This document shows, piece after piece, positions 49,365 to 60,431 of a stretch of 64,000 nt of DNA. Position 1 is the first letter of the stretch. The number at the start of each line of letters is the position of its first letter. The stretch lies in assembly GCF_033568475.1 (NCBI RefSeq), contig NC_133123.1, positions 173,941,685 to 174,005,684 on the forward strand. Reading direction: 5' to 3'. Below the pieces are notes generated by a model that saw nothing but the letters and a program-made list of their open reading frames with translations, did not search any database and was not told the DNA's origin. The position numbers and the translations under genes are program-made. The stretch comes from Henckelia pumila. Its lineage: Eukaryota; Streptophyta; Magnoliopsida; Lamiales; Gesneriaceae.

Positions 49365-51223
49365 TGTTGGAAAACGCGGCTCTCTGATCAATCACGATTG
49401 TTACCCGGTGCAGCGGAAGTTTAAAATTTTTATCATGGAACAATTCCATGGTGTGGGTATCAACCGTTCAACGATTATATTATTGTGTGTGTAAAATTTA
49501 AATAACAGTTATTAAATTTTACCTTCAATCTCGCAACGAGATTACTGGACACCAACAGATTTTATCTGCTCTTGTTGTCTCTCCCTGGAACCGATGAACT
49601 CCTTCAATCAGGTCCACGAACAGAGGTTTAATCCCTCTGATAGATTGCACTAGAAAATCTATCAGAAGTTTTCTGCGAAGAGAATAAACGAATCTGATTC
49701 GCTATTCCAGACTGCAATTCAAAATCACAGACCGGAATTTTCTCGGGCAGAGGACAGGGAGGGGACGGCCGAAACTTTTGAGAGGCTAGGGTTCGATTTT
49801 TGCTTCTCAAAAATTATGAGCTGTTGTGTGTAATTTCTGTACTGAAATAACTTATTTATAATGCAGGCCACTAACACCTTAGGGCCCATTAGTCATAAGC
49901 TGGGGCCCGACAAGCAAAGCCCGCTCGTTCAGAAATTAATATAAAATTCATCGTGACTCCGATTGATGAACTGATTTCACCAATGTGCACAGAAACCATT
50001 TCTGCACATTTTAAAGTCAAAATAAATTTTCCTGAATCCGAATTCAGTGGTTTCCAAAAATGTCCATCCCTATGTCATTTTAGGAAATCCTACTCCCTTA
50101 CTCTTATTTAAGAAGTCCAACTCCTTAGTTCATTAAATTTAACTCTTTAAATTTAACTATCTCAACGGGGATTAAAACTCCATTACACTGTGTGACCCTC
50201 AATGGTTCAGGGATACAGCTAGCCGTGGGCTCACAACTCCTTGTGACTCGGAACAACACTTTCCGACTTGCCCAACGAATCATGGTAAAGCGCCTAGCAA
50301 CATCGCCCCATGATTCCCTAGGTATCACTGATAGTGCCTACAAGAACCAGTAGATTTTGGTTAGCGTACAGTACGGTCCCTTCATCCATATATCCCGATC
50401 GAATCAACAACCATTGGTATATCAAGAGTCGCTCAAGATTCGATAACTATGCAATACATCTTGAAGATCAAATTAGTGACATCGCATGTGCTACTAAGAA
50501 ACCATTTCTTAAATCACATCAATTACTCTGGCCAGAGATTTATCACACTAATATCTCCTCAGATCGCATAGGATATCCACACTCGCAAGTATGTGGTGAA
50601 TCCTTGACAACAATGCATTGACTCCTATATGTGTCGTAACTGTACCCAATCTCGACACCTGATGACCCCCATAGAGTCGGTAAACGAGTCAAAGCACAGC
50701 ACTAGCATATAGAGTCTCCAGGATGTTTCAAGTCGTAAGGACTAATGGTGTACAACCAAAACCGCGGACTTAATCCACTCGATAAGTGATAACCACTTGG
50801 AAAGTCCGGATAGGGTAGTTCGATTATTCATCCTATGAATATCCATTTGCATGCTTCGAACATCTCCATGTTCCCTACCAATGAAACGTGGTACTCCGCA
50901 TCGCAAATGCTAGTCTCAAACTCGAGCGATCCTTATCCTTATTATCGGACGGCTCAATCGACTAGGAACGGTTTTTAGAATATACAGTGACTATAAGATG
51001 TATTTCATGATAGACATGTCCATGTTCTACCACATCTTACATACACTATAGTATATTCAAGGTCTTTATCAAAACAACAATAGTATATCACAATATAACA
51101 ATATGAAGTAATATAAAGTCATTGCCATAAAAGTGTAAATAATATTAAACAAAAGATTGTTTATACAAAGAGTCATCAAAGCCCATAGCCACACAGTTGG
51201 CTCACTGGGCACCCACTCTTACA
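49365..51223 (-). repeat. 3' LTR of Copia-1 (1,859 bp)
   Basis: On the minus strand it starts TGTAAGAGTGGG after the polypurine tract and ends TTTTCCAACA. Members of the same LTR family are at 1-694 and 17463-19302. Confidence 0.95.
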
Positions 51224-51234
51224 ATCTCCCACTT
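51224..51234 (-). other. Polypurine tract of Copia-1
   Basis: The minus strand reads AAGTGGGAGAT immediately before the 3' LTR, three bases after the pol stop codon. Confidence 0.8.
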
Positions 51235-51237
51235 GCC

Positions 51238-54054
51238 CTATAGCCAACTAGTCATACTACGTAGACCCATTGCTTCGCGATGTTTGTCAAACAATGGTCC
51301 TGGCAAAGGCTTAGTAAGCGGATCAGCGATATTGTCTGCAGAGGCCACTCGTTCGACAATGATGTCTCCTCTTTCCACAATCTCCCGGATTATGTGGTAT
51401 TTCCTCAGTACGTGTTTGGATCTTTGATGAGACCTTGGTTCCTTTGCTTGAGCAACGGCACCCGTGTTGTCACAGTACACCGGGACTGGACCAACAAATT
51501 CAGGAATGACGCCCAACTCTTGGACGAACTTCCTCATCCAAACGGCCTCTTTAGCAGCAGCTGATGCTGCAATGTATTCAGCCTCAGTGGTGGAATCCGC
51601 TGTGGTGTCCTGCTTGGAACTCTTCCAAGAGACAGCACCGCCATTGAGCATGAACACAAATCCAGAGGTTGACTTCGAGTCATCCACATCACTTTGGAAG
51701 CTAGAGTCGGTATAGCCTTCCAATTTGAGTTCTCGTCCTCCATAAACCATGAACATATTCTTAGTCCTTCGCAAGTACTTAAGAATGTCCTTCACGGCTT
51801 TCCAATGCATTTGACCAGGATTAGACTGATATCTGCTCGTGACACTCAGAGCAAATGCTACATCCGGTCTGGTAGATATCATCCCATACATGATACTACC
51901 TATAGCTGACGCATATGGTACATGTGTCATATTCTCTATCTCTTCATCAGTCTTGGGACACATAGACTTGGATAGAGAAACTCCATGACACATGGGTAGA
52001 TGTCCTCTTTTGGACCCATCCATTGAAAACCGTTTCAATATGGTATCGATGTAGGTTGATTGAGTGAGTCCTATCATTCTCTTAGACCTATCTCTATAGA
52101 TCTGTATCCCAAGAATGTAGGATGCCTCTCCCAAATCTTTCATCGAAAATCTACCTGATAACCATATCTTTGTTGACTGCAACATCCCTACATCATTCCC
52201 AATGAGTAGGATGTCATCAACATAAAGTACTAAGAATGTCACCGCATCCTTAACTACTTTTTTGTACACGCAAGGTTCCTCCGGGTTCTTGATGAAACCA
52301 AAATCTTTTATTGTTTCATCAAATTTCTGGTTCCAACTTCTTGATGCTTGTTTTAGACCATAAATTGATCTCTGAAGCTTGCATACCTTATGCTCGCTTC
52401 CCATGGATGTGAACCCCTCAGGCTGCCTCATATAGATTTCTTCCTTAATGTCTCCATTAAGAAAAGCAGTCTTCACATCCATCTGCCATATCTCATAGTC
52501 ATACCATGCAGCTATGGCAATTAGGATTCTTATGGACTTGAACATTGCAACTGGTGAAAAGGTTTCGTCATAGTCAACTCCTTGCCTTTGAGTATAACCT
52601 TTAGCCACCAATCGCGCCTTGTAGTTCAATACCTTACCATCAGGCCCAAGCTTTCTTTTGTAGATCCATTTACACCCTATCGGAACAATTCCATCGGGAT
52701 GATCTACTAAAGACCAAACTTGGTTTGTATGCATCGAATCCAATTCTGACTGCATAGCTTCAAGCCATAAATTCGAATCCGCATCAGAAATTGCTTCCTT
52801 GAAGTTTCTTGGATCACATCCAATGTCGGGTTCATCTTGATCCCCTTCAAGAAGAAGACCATATCGAACTGGAGGTCTAGAAGTCCTTTCGGATCTTCTA
52901 GGTGCAGGCGTGTCCAGCAATGGTTCCTGAGGTGTAGGATCGTTATTTTGTATTTTGGGTTCTTCTCGAACTTCTTCGAGTTCCATCATCTCGCCTTTCT
53001 TATCCAATAAGAACTCCTTCTCCAAGAAGGTGGCATTCCTAGAAACAAACACCTTTGTTTCAGCAGGATAATAGAAATAATATCCGATTGAATTCTTCGG
53101 ATACCCTACAAAATAACATAAGCTGGATCGACTATCCAACTTATCTCCCACTGTCCGCTTCACGTAAGCAGGACATCCCCAAATCCTCAAGTACGAATAC
53201 TTAGGAGCTTTGCCATTCCATAACTCGTATGGTGTTTTGTCCACTGCTTTAGTGTGAACGTTGTTCAACAACAATACCGCCGTTTCAAGCGCATAGCCCC
53301 AAAACGAAGGTGGAAGCTCAGTGAAGCTCATCATAGATCGAACCATGTCCAACAAAGTTCGATTACGACGCTCCGATACACCATTAAGCTGTGGTGTCAT
53401 AGGAGGAGTCCACTGAGAGAGAATCCCATTCTCTTTCAGATAGTCCAAAAACTCGGTACTCAAGTATTCTCCACCTCGATCCGATCGAAGTGCTTTAATA
53501 CTTTTACCTAGCTTGTTTTCTACTTCAGCCCTGAATTCTTTGAACTTTTCAAATGCTTCAGACTTATATTTCATTAAATATAAATACCCATACCTTGAAT
53601 AATCATCAGTAAAGGTAATGAAGTAGGTGTGGCCATGTTGAGTCTCTACTCTAAATGGACCACAAACATCTATATGGATCAAATCCAACAGATTTTGTCT
53701 ACGCTCAGGTTTCCCCTTAAAAGGAGATTTAGTCATTTTTCCTTTTAGACAAGATTCACAAGTAGGTAGAGAGTTAATATCAGACATATCAAACATGCCC
53801 TCTCCCACTAGCTTGTTCATCCTTCTTGAGAAAATATGACCTAGCCTAGCGTGCCATAGGTTTGCCGAGTTTTGACTATCGTTTTTCCTTTTGTTTGTTG
53901 TAGCCGGTTTATCAACATAATTCATTGGAACGTCTTTTAGTTTTAAGTTGTATAGATCGTTTTCAAATTGTCCATTTCCAATTAAACATTCATTCTTGTA
54001 AATATTGCAAATCTCATTCACAAAATTGCAAGAATAACCATCTCTATCTAGCAT
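51238..54054 (-). CDS. Copia-1 integrase-reverse transcriptase-RNase H
   Basis: A 938-codon open frame, the only uninterrupted retroelement pol in the window. Order: pre-integrase zinc region with H68, H73, C99, C102; integrase core with D129, D192 and E228 (D,D-35-E); RT with D526 (QMDVKTAFLNG) and YVDD at 611-614; RNase H with D783, E825 and D862. The first Met (MLDRDGYSC) is not a natural start: it lies just after the frameshift that separates this frame from the protease, so the natural product would be a gag-pol polyprotein. All catalytic residues that I can place are intact, consistent with very recent origin. Copia order (IN before RT) is clear; lineage was not determined. Confidence 0.9.
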   Translation of the reverse strand: MLDRDGYSCNFVNEICNIYKNECLIGNGQFENDLYNLKLKDVPMNYVDKPATTNKRKNDSQNSANLWHARLGHIFSRRMNKLVGEGMFDMSDINSLPTCESCLKGKMTKSPFKGKPERRQNLLDLIHIDVCGPFRVETQHGHTYFITFTDDYSRYGYLYLMKYKSEAFEKFKEFRAEVENKLGKSIKALRSDRGGEYLSTEFLDYLKENGILSQWTPPMTPQLNGVSERRNRTLLDMVRSMMSFTELPPSFWGYALETAVLLLNNVHTKAVDKTPYELWNGKAPKYSYLRIWGCPAYVKRTVGDKLDSRSSLCYFVGYPKNSIGYYFYYPAETKVFVSRNATFLEKEFLLDKKGEMMELEEVREEPKIQNNDPTPQEPLLDTPAPRRSERTSRPPVRYGLLLEGDQDEPDIGCDPRNFKEAISDADSNLWLEAMQSELDSMHTNQVWSLVDHPDGIVPIGCKWIYKRKLGPDGKVLNYKARLVAKGYTQRQGVDYDETFSPVAMFKSIRILIAIAAWYDYEIWQMDVKTAFLNGDIKEEIYMRQPEGFTSMGSEHKVCKLQRSIYGLKQASRSWNQKFDETIKDFGFIKNPEEPCVYKKVVKDAVTFLVLYVDDILLIGNDVGMLQSTKIWLSGRFSMKDLGEASYILGIQIYRDRSKRMIGLTQSTYIDTILKRFSMDGSKRGHLPMCHGVSLSKSMCPKTDEEIENMTHVPYASAIGSIMYGMISTRPDVAFALSVTSRYQSNPGQMHWKAVKDILKYLRRTKNMFMVYGGRELKLEGYTDSSFQSDVDDSKSTSGFVFMLNGGAVSWKSSKQDTTADSTTEAEYIAASAAAKEAVWMRKFVQELGVIPEFVGPVPVYCDNTGAVAQAKEPRSHQRSKHVLRKYHIIREIVERGDIIVERVASADNIADPLTKPLPGPLFDKHREAMGLRSMTSWL

Positions 54055-54530
54055 AGAAACAGAAATAATGTTTTAATTAAATCTGGAACAAATAAAACAT
54101 CTATCAAAAGTAACTTAAAACTGTTCTGCAAAAAATAAATATTTCCCATAGCTATGGATTTAACTCTGGAACCATTCCCGAGCCTTGACTGGGTCTCACC
54201 CATCCTTATCCTATTACTTCTTGTTATCATTTGCAACTCATTGCAAATATGAGATCTACATCTGGTATCCAATACCCAAGAAGTAGTATTAAGAAAAACA
54301 TTTATTTCAATGTAAAACCCTTTGCAGTTCGCAACTGCTTGGGGTATTCCTTGCAGTTACGTTTCCAATTACCGGGTTTCTTGCAGTGATGGCAAACTTG
54401 TTTAGACTTGTCCAATTTTGCATGTAACATTTGGCCTTGAGATCATGGTCCAACCATTTCTCTAATTCGGCCAACCTTTCGGCAGTTACATCAGCCGGGG
54501 CTGTTTTCGGAGAAGCCTTTTCTAACACTT
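54055..54530 (-). pseudogene. Copia-1 gag and protease remnant
   Basis: On the minus strand a gag segment (LEKASPKTAP to DHDLKAKCYM, about 54527-54425) jumps straight to the zinc-knuckle region, so most of gag is deleted. The knuckle, read in another frame (about 54404-54363), is CHHCKKPGNWKRNC, with Asn in place of the zinc-binding His. The protease starts LDTRCRSHICN, with the active-site Gly of D-T-G changed to Arg. A frameshift near 54075 separates it from pol. The element cannot make its own particle or mature one. Confidence 0.8.
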
Positions 54531-56219
54531 AGAAAATCTTTTTCCGAACTTAGGACAATCTTAACTTATGGAATCATTCTGTATTGTTTGCGTCAATAAG
54601 TTTGTTTTGTTGGAGAACAGAAACATGTGGATTACTGAGATAAAACAGACAATTATCGATGATTGTTTAAATAATTTACTAAGACATAAAATTGGCGAAT
54701 TTTATTTTATGAATCTCACTCCCACTATTTTAACGATTTCACCACCCTCTAGTGAAAACGGGAAACTTTTTCCTTAGTGAGAACATGGAGTCCAATTGAC
54801 AAACTTATGGTCCCGAATAATATCAGCCAACCATAATTCTCAAAAGGTAGAGCCCAATTGCTTCCAAAGCAACCCCCATGTGTTTACCTCATGTCCAATA
54901 AGGGCCCAATAATATGACGCCGTTTAAAGTGACATGTCAAGATGACCCATCAATATTAAGTTGTGATGGACGGTCGCCATGTGGATCCCCCAATAATATG
55001 AGCCGATCCCATGGGAGTTCCACCCAACTTACAACATTTGTCGATCCAATGTACAGCTTTCCGACGGACGGGCCCCCCCAATAATATGAGCCGGACCGTA
55101 TCCGCGGGTAGCATCACATACATTGACCGTTGATGGAAGGTAGGAACATTTAAACAATATTTAAATTTCCTTTATTTATCTTGATATAAATTTTAAATCA
55201 TATTTAAAATGAGGGATTTTATTTATAAAATTATTTGTCTCATCATATTTAATTTATTGCATGCATTGCCGGATTCACGCAATTTATGTCTAAACATGCA
55301 TACAATCATAATATCACATATTATTTAGGATGATCGATTCCATTTCTAATTGACCCGTGGTTGCCAATCACGGGTCTTAGTCCAATCCTAGGTAATATGC
55401 AGTATGCAAATGCAATCCTATTACATATGCTTCCAATTTACATTTCTTCAGTCTTCATTGTCTGCTGGGCCCACCATCTTCAAATCTTGATCTCCCACTA
55501 AATCTAATGTATTTACAATAAATAACAATGACAAGTAGGGGATACATTTTTAGGGGGTGGGAACGGGCTATAAACCAAGCCCACTTTTATTACATATGAC
55601 ATTCATATCGGGCCATAAACCAGGCCCATTAATAAAACCAACAATAATAAAGACAAAATGTAAATTCCTAACATACACCTACAAAATTGGTCATGGCAAT
55701 CGATCATCCTTATCCAATAACATTTAATTCAAAATTAATTTATTGGATAACATGCTGTGGCAATTCAAATTTAAACAAGATAAAATCATATTTTATATAT
55801 AAAATCTCATTTCACATATAAAATCATATTTTATCTCTATATCAAATAAAATCATATTTTATCTATAAAATCCAATTTTACAAATAAAATCATATTTTAC
55901 TTAATATATCATAAGATCATATCTTATCATCAATTGTACCAAAATAATTGATTTCAAAATTCAATTTACGGATAAAATATTAAAATTTTCCAAAAATTCA
56001 AATTTATCCAAAATCAATTTTAAAATTTACGGACTCGAACAATTCGATCCGAAATCTCGTGAACCAATCAAAAACAATTTTTGACCGGACCAAAAATAAA
56101 ATTTTAAATATTAAAATTAATTTTAAATAAAAATATAATTTTTCCCGCGGGCCGCCCGGGACACTCCCGGCCGGCCCGCACCCGGGGCGCGGGCCGGGGG
56201 CAGCCCGGCTGCCCCCTTA
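54531..56219 (-). other. Copia-1 long leader, non-coding
   Basis: About 1.7 kb where gag is expected but no frame is open. The left part (54810-55100) has four copies of AATAATATGAGCC or close variants, spaced about 84-92 bp (starts near 54816, 54908, 54992, 55080). The middle (55740-55930) repeats TAAAATCATATTTTA-like units. Near 56146-56218 it turns very GC-rich. It could be retained leader or foreign sequence picked up when gag was lost. Confidence 0.6.
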
Positions 56220-56444
56220 GGGCAGCGCCGTGCGCTGCCCTGGGCGGCGCCGAGCGCCGCCCTGCGCAGCGCCCAGCGCTGCGCTGGGAAGCGCACAGCG
56301 CTGCCCTGGGCGGCGCCGTGCGCCGCCCTGGGCGGCGACGGTCGCCGCCTTGGGCGGCGCCGTGCGCCCCCTTTGGGCGGCGCCGTGCGCCGCCCGGGGC
56401 AGCAACAATTGCTGCCCCACCGGGCAGCGATCCAATCGCTGCCC
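56220..56444 (-). repeat. Ten tandem 22-bp GC-rich hairpins in the Copia-1 leader
   Basis: Units start at 56220, 56242, 56264, 56286, 56308, 56330, 56352, 56375, 56397 and 56422, a 22-bp period. Each has an 8-bp stem of type GGGCGGCG / CGCCGCCC around a 5-nt loop (7 nt in the last). Stem changes are often matched on both arms: GGGCAGCG/CGCTGCCC, GCGCAGCG/CGCTGCGC, GGGCAGCA/TGCTGCCC. A further palindrome, GGGGGCAGC...GCTGCCCCC, lies at 56197-56217. The array begins about 120 nt inside the primer-binding site in the direction of transcription. Confidence 0.85.
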
Positions 56445-56562
56445 GGGTTTTGCCCCGAAAATTTTTTTTTTTTTTATTTAAAAATATTTATTTTGTTTCA
56501 AAAACCGAGACTCAAAAATTTTGTACAATTGATTAATTTAATCGTTTGATCTGAGCAACCTG

Positions 56563-56574
56563 GCTCTGATACCA
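56563..56574 (-). other. Primer-binding site of Copia-1
   Basis: The minus strand reads TGGTATCAGAGC one base from the 5' LTR end; complementary to initiator tRNA-Met. It fixes the minus orientation. Confidence 0.92.
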
Positions 56575-56575
56575 C

Positions 56576-58434
56576 TGTTGGAAAACGCGGCTCTCTGATC
56601 AATCACGATTGTTACCCGGTGCAGCGGAAGTTTAAAATTTTTATCATGGAACAATTCCATGGTGTGGGTATCAACCGTTCAACGATTAAATTATTGTGTG
56701 TGTAAAATTTAAATAACAGTTATTAAATTTTACCTTCAATCTCGCAACGAGATTACTGGACACCAACAGATTTTATCTGCTCTTGTTGTCTCTCCCTGGA
56801 ACCGATGAACTCCTTCAATCAGGTCCACGAACAGAGGTTTAATCCCTCTGATAGATTGCACTAGAAAATCTATCAGAAGTTTTCTGCGAAGAGAATAAAC
56901 GAATCTGATTCGCTATTCCAGACTGCAATTCAAAATCACAGACCGGAATTTTCTCGGGCAGAGGACAGGGAGGGGACGGCCGAAACTTTTGAGAGGCTAG
57001 GGTTCGATTTTTGCTTCTCAAAAATTATGAGCTGTTGTGTGTAATTTCTGTACTGAAATAACTTATTTATAATGCAGGCCACTAACACCTTAGGGCCCAT
57101 TAGTCATAAGCTGGGGCCCGACAAGCAAAGCCCGCTCGTTCAGAAATTAATATAAAATTCATCGTGACTCCGATTGATGAACTGATTTCACCAATGTGCA
57201 CAGAAACCATTTATGCACATTTTAAAGTCAAAATAAATTTTCCTGAATCCGAATTCAGTGGTTTCCAAAAATGTCCATCCCTATGTCATTTTAGGAAATC
57301 CTACTCCCTTACTCTTATTTAAGAAGTCCAACTCCTTAGTTCATTAAATTTAACTCTTTAAATTTAACTATCTCAACGGGGATTAAAACTCCATTACACT
57401 GTGTGACCCTCAATGGTTCAGGGATACAGCTAGCCGTGGGCTCACAACTCCTTGTGACTCGGAACAACACTTTCCGACTTGCCCAACGAATCATGGTAAA
57501 GCGCCTAGCAACATCGCCCCATGATTCCCTAGGTATCACTGATAGTGCCTACAAGAACCAGTAGATTTTGGTTAGCGTACAGTACGGTCCCTTCATCCAT
57601 ATATCCCGATCGAATCAACAACCATTGGTATATCGAGAGTCGCTCAAGATTCGATAACTATGCAATACATCTTGAAGATCAAATTAGTGACATCGCATGT
57701 GCTACTAAGAAACCATTTCTTAAATCACATCAATTACTCTGGCCAGAGATTTATCACACTAATATCTCCTCAGATCGCATAGGATATCCACACTCGCAAG
57801 TATGTGGTGAATCCTTGACAACAATGCATTGACTCCTATATGTGTCGTAACTGTACCCAATCTCGACACCTGATGACCCCCATAGAGTCGGTAAACGAGT
57901 CAAAGCACAGCACTAGCATATAGAGTCTCCAGGATGTTTCAAGTCGTAAGGACTAATGGTGTACAACCAAAACCGCGGACTTAATCCACTCGATAAGTGA
58001 TAACCACTTGGAAAGTCCGGATAGGGTAGTTCGATTATTCATCCTATGAATATCCATTTGCATGCTTCGAACATCTCCATGTTCCCTACCAATGAAACGT
58101 GGTACTCCGCATCGCAAATGCTAGTCTCAAACTCGAGCGATCCTTATCCTTATTATCGGACGGCTCAATCGACTAGGAACGGTTTTTAGAATATACAGTG
58201 ACTATAAGATGTATTTCATGATAGACATGTCCATGTTCTACCACATCTTACATACACTATAGTATATTCAAGGTCTTTATCAAAACAACAATAGTATATC
58301 ACAATATAACAATATGAAGTAATATAAAGTCATTGCCATAAAAGTGTAAATAATATTAAACAAAAGATTGTTTATACAAAGAGTCATCAAAGCCCATAGC
58401 CACACAGTTGGCTCACTGGGCACCCACTCTTACA
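56576..58434 (-). repeat. 5' LTR of Copia-1 (1,859 bp)
   Basis: Same length as the 3' LTR at an offset of 7,211 bp; differs at 56689, 57213 and 57635 only, as far as I can see by eye. Confidence 0.95.
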
Positions 58435-58439
58435 TGATT

Positions 58440-58478
58440 AACTCTGATTCGGTAGTGGATCCCGGTAGGGTCGCTACA
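58440..58478 (+). repeat. Gypsy D 5' LTR, piece 4 (end)
   Basis: Resumes after the TGATT duplication and ends GGGTCGCTACA, matching the B LTR end GGGTCACTACA. Confidence 0.8.
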
Positions 58479-58483
58479 TTTAT

Positions 58484-58494
58484 TGGTATCAGAG
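58484..58494 (+). other. Primer-binding site of Gypsy D
   Basis: TGGTATCAGAG, five bases after the LTR end, followed by T where the others have C. Confidence 0.75.
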
Positions 58495-58552
58495 TGCATT
58501 GCAACTGGGAATTAAGCAAAGCGTTAATACATTATCTGTTATTAATTGACAG

Positions 58553-60431
58553 ATGGCAGATTACGATGAGAGCCACGATAGTAGAGGTGATTGTCGTTGG
58601 GACAGAGGAGAAAGGTCTTCGACATCGCCGTGGGCACCGTGAGGATCGGAGGAGAGTTAGCATGCATAATTTATGCAAGTAAGCCCAAATCCATTAGCAC
58701 GAGGCGAGACCCTAGATGCTGGCGTGGATTTGCTAGGGAGGATGGAGCATTGCTTCAGAGAGTTCCATTTCACAGATGCAGAAAAGATGGAGACTCTTGG
58801 TTTCTTGCTAGAGGGACGAGCGAGGAAGAGGTGAAGATTTACTTCCGCACCGTTTGTAGCAGCGAGAGGATCAGATACTTGGGCTGAGTTTCATACCGCT
58901 TTCCAGAGATTGTATTTTACTCCAGCCCTTCGTCAAGCAAAAGCTAGTGAGTTTCTTGGACTGCGACAGGGGACGATGTCTATCGAGGAGTATCAGCAGA
59001 AGTTCTTTGATCTTCTACCTTATTGCCCGCATATCGCTGAGAGTTCTGTTGCCAAGTATGATCATTTTCTTTAGGGTCTGAACCCTAAGATTCATCAGAT
59101 GGTAGCTGTCGGGAGTGACATGACCTATGAGGGTTTAGTGGACCGTTGTCAATAGGCAGAGGACAGTCTTCGGAGGTGGTACTTTGGGTCCGAGATCCCA
59201 GTATTTCGAGAAGAAATGTGGTACTTCTTCTTCTTCTTTCGGATCTGGCGGAGTGCAGCGTTTTGGTAGCCACAGGATGAGCCGGTGTCGTCAGTGCAAG
59301 CGGAGACATCCTGCAGGACCATGCTCTATTTCAGCCAGCGCATGTTTCCAGTGTGGTCAGGAGGGACACATGAAGAGGGACTTCCCTATGTTGATCGGAG
59401 CGGCTAGTGGTTCCAGAGGTTCCCAGGTGTCATTACAGCAGCCACAACAACAGTATCAGCAGCAGCCTTCTCATCAGCAGTGCCAGCAGTAGCAGCCATC
59501 ACCGCGATAGACTTCTTCTCGAGGTCATTCTTCCTTACGGACACGTGTTCAGGGGCAGGTCTTTGCACTGAACCAGGAGCAGGCGGAGGCAAACATTGAC
59601 CGTATGATTGCAGGTACCTGTAGTTTATGTGGTTTTCCTGCGTATGTTTTGATTGATACGGGTGCGTCACACTCATTCATCTCAGCATTTTTTGCTAAGA
59701 GGTATAGATTGCTGTTTGTTCCTTTAGACGTGTTGTTAGTGGTTTCTACTCCGATGGGTAGCGAGGTTCTAGCTAAGCGTCTAGTGGTTGGTTGCTTTTT
59801 GGATTTTGAGGGGCATCAGATTAGTGCTAACCTGATGGTTTTAGCCATGGATGATTTCGAATGTATTATTGGGATTGATCTCCTGGCTAACTATAGAGCT
59901 ATAGTGGATTGCTATCAGAGGTTTGTTCAGTTTCGTCCTGAGGATGGTGAGGCGTGGTACTTCTATGGTGAAGGAGCACGACCTCAAATGCTAGTGGTTT
60001 CTGCTCTGAAATCCCGGCATGCTTTAGAGTCTGGCGGGGAAGGTTACCTTATCTACGTCATCGATGCATCCTTGGAGGGACCAGACATCCAAGAGATACC
60101 CTTAGTCCGTGATTTTCCTGATGTGTTTTCGGAGGAGATTCCAGGCTTACCATCAGTGAGGGAGATCGAATTTGGCATTGAGTTAGTTCCATGGACAACA
60201 CCTATTTCCATAGCTCCGTATCGATTAGCACCCACTGAGATGAGAGAGCTTCAAAAGCAACTTCAAGATCTTCTTGATAAGGACTATATTCGGCCGAGTG
60301 TTTTGCCATGGGGAGCCCCAGTCCTTTTTGTTAAGAAGAAAGATGGGTCGATGTGTCTTTGCAAAGACTATTGACAGCTTAATCAAGCAACTTTGAAGAA
60401 TAAGTATCCCCTTCCGCGGATAGATGATATG
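58553..60431 (+). pseudogene. Gypsy D gag-protease-RT pseudogene, 5' part
   Basis: Gag begins at ATG 58553 (MADYDESHDSRGD) and breaks into several frames; homology to the B gag is clear (AEFHTAFQRLYFTPALRQ near 58880, MSIEEYQQKFFDLL near 58980). The knuckle CFQCGQEGHMKRDF (59347-59388) has lost its last Cys to Phe. From 59604 a 256-codon frame holds the protease ([13 protein letters not shown]) and the start of RT (KKKDGSM near 60340). It stops at TGA 60372 (in C.CKDY then stop where the family has CIDYRQLN) and is cut at 60432 by the Copia element, after RIDD. The rest lies outside the window. Confidence 0.85.

Larger units (their letters stand above)
49365..58434 (-). mobile_element. Copia-1: young but defective Copia element
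   Basis: 9,070 bp with two 1,859-bp LTRs and a perfect TSD TGATT (49360-49364 and 58435-58439), inserted in the LTR of Gypsy D. I find three substitutions between the LTRs (at 49478, 50002 and 50424 of the left copy). On the minus strand it carries PBS, a long leader with a hairpin array, a deleted gag, a damaged protease, and an open integrase-RT-RNase H frame. Mobilisation in trans is the likely explanation. Confidence 0.95.

Noticed and set aside
56217..56481. Ala/Pro/Arg-rich frames on both strands of the GC array
   Set aside because: Direct product of the 22-bp GC repeat in every frame; no independent evidence for coding.
49365..58434. Two LTRs of Copia-1 plus solo LTR as a large inverted-repeat system
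   Set aside because: The solo LTR at 17463 is opposite in orientation but has its own near-duplication; it is an independent insertion of the same family.
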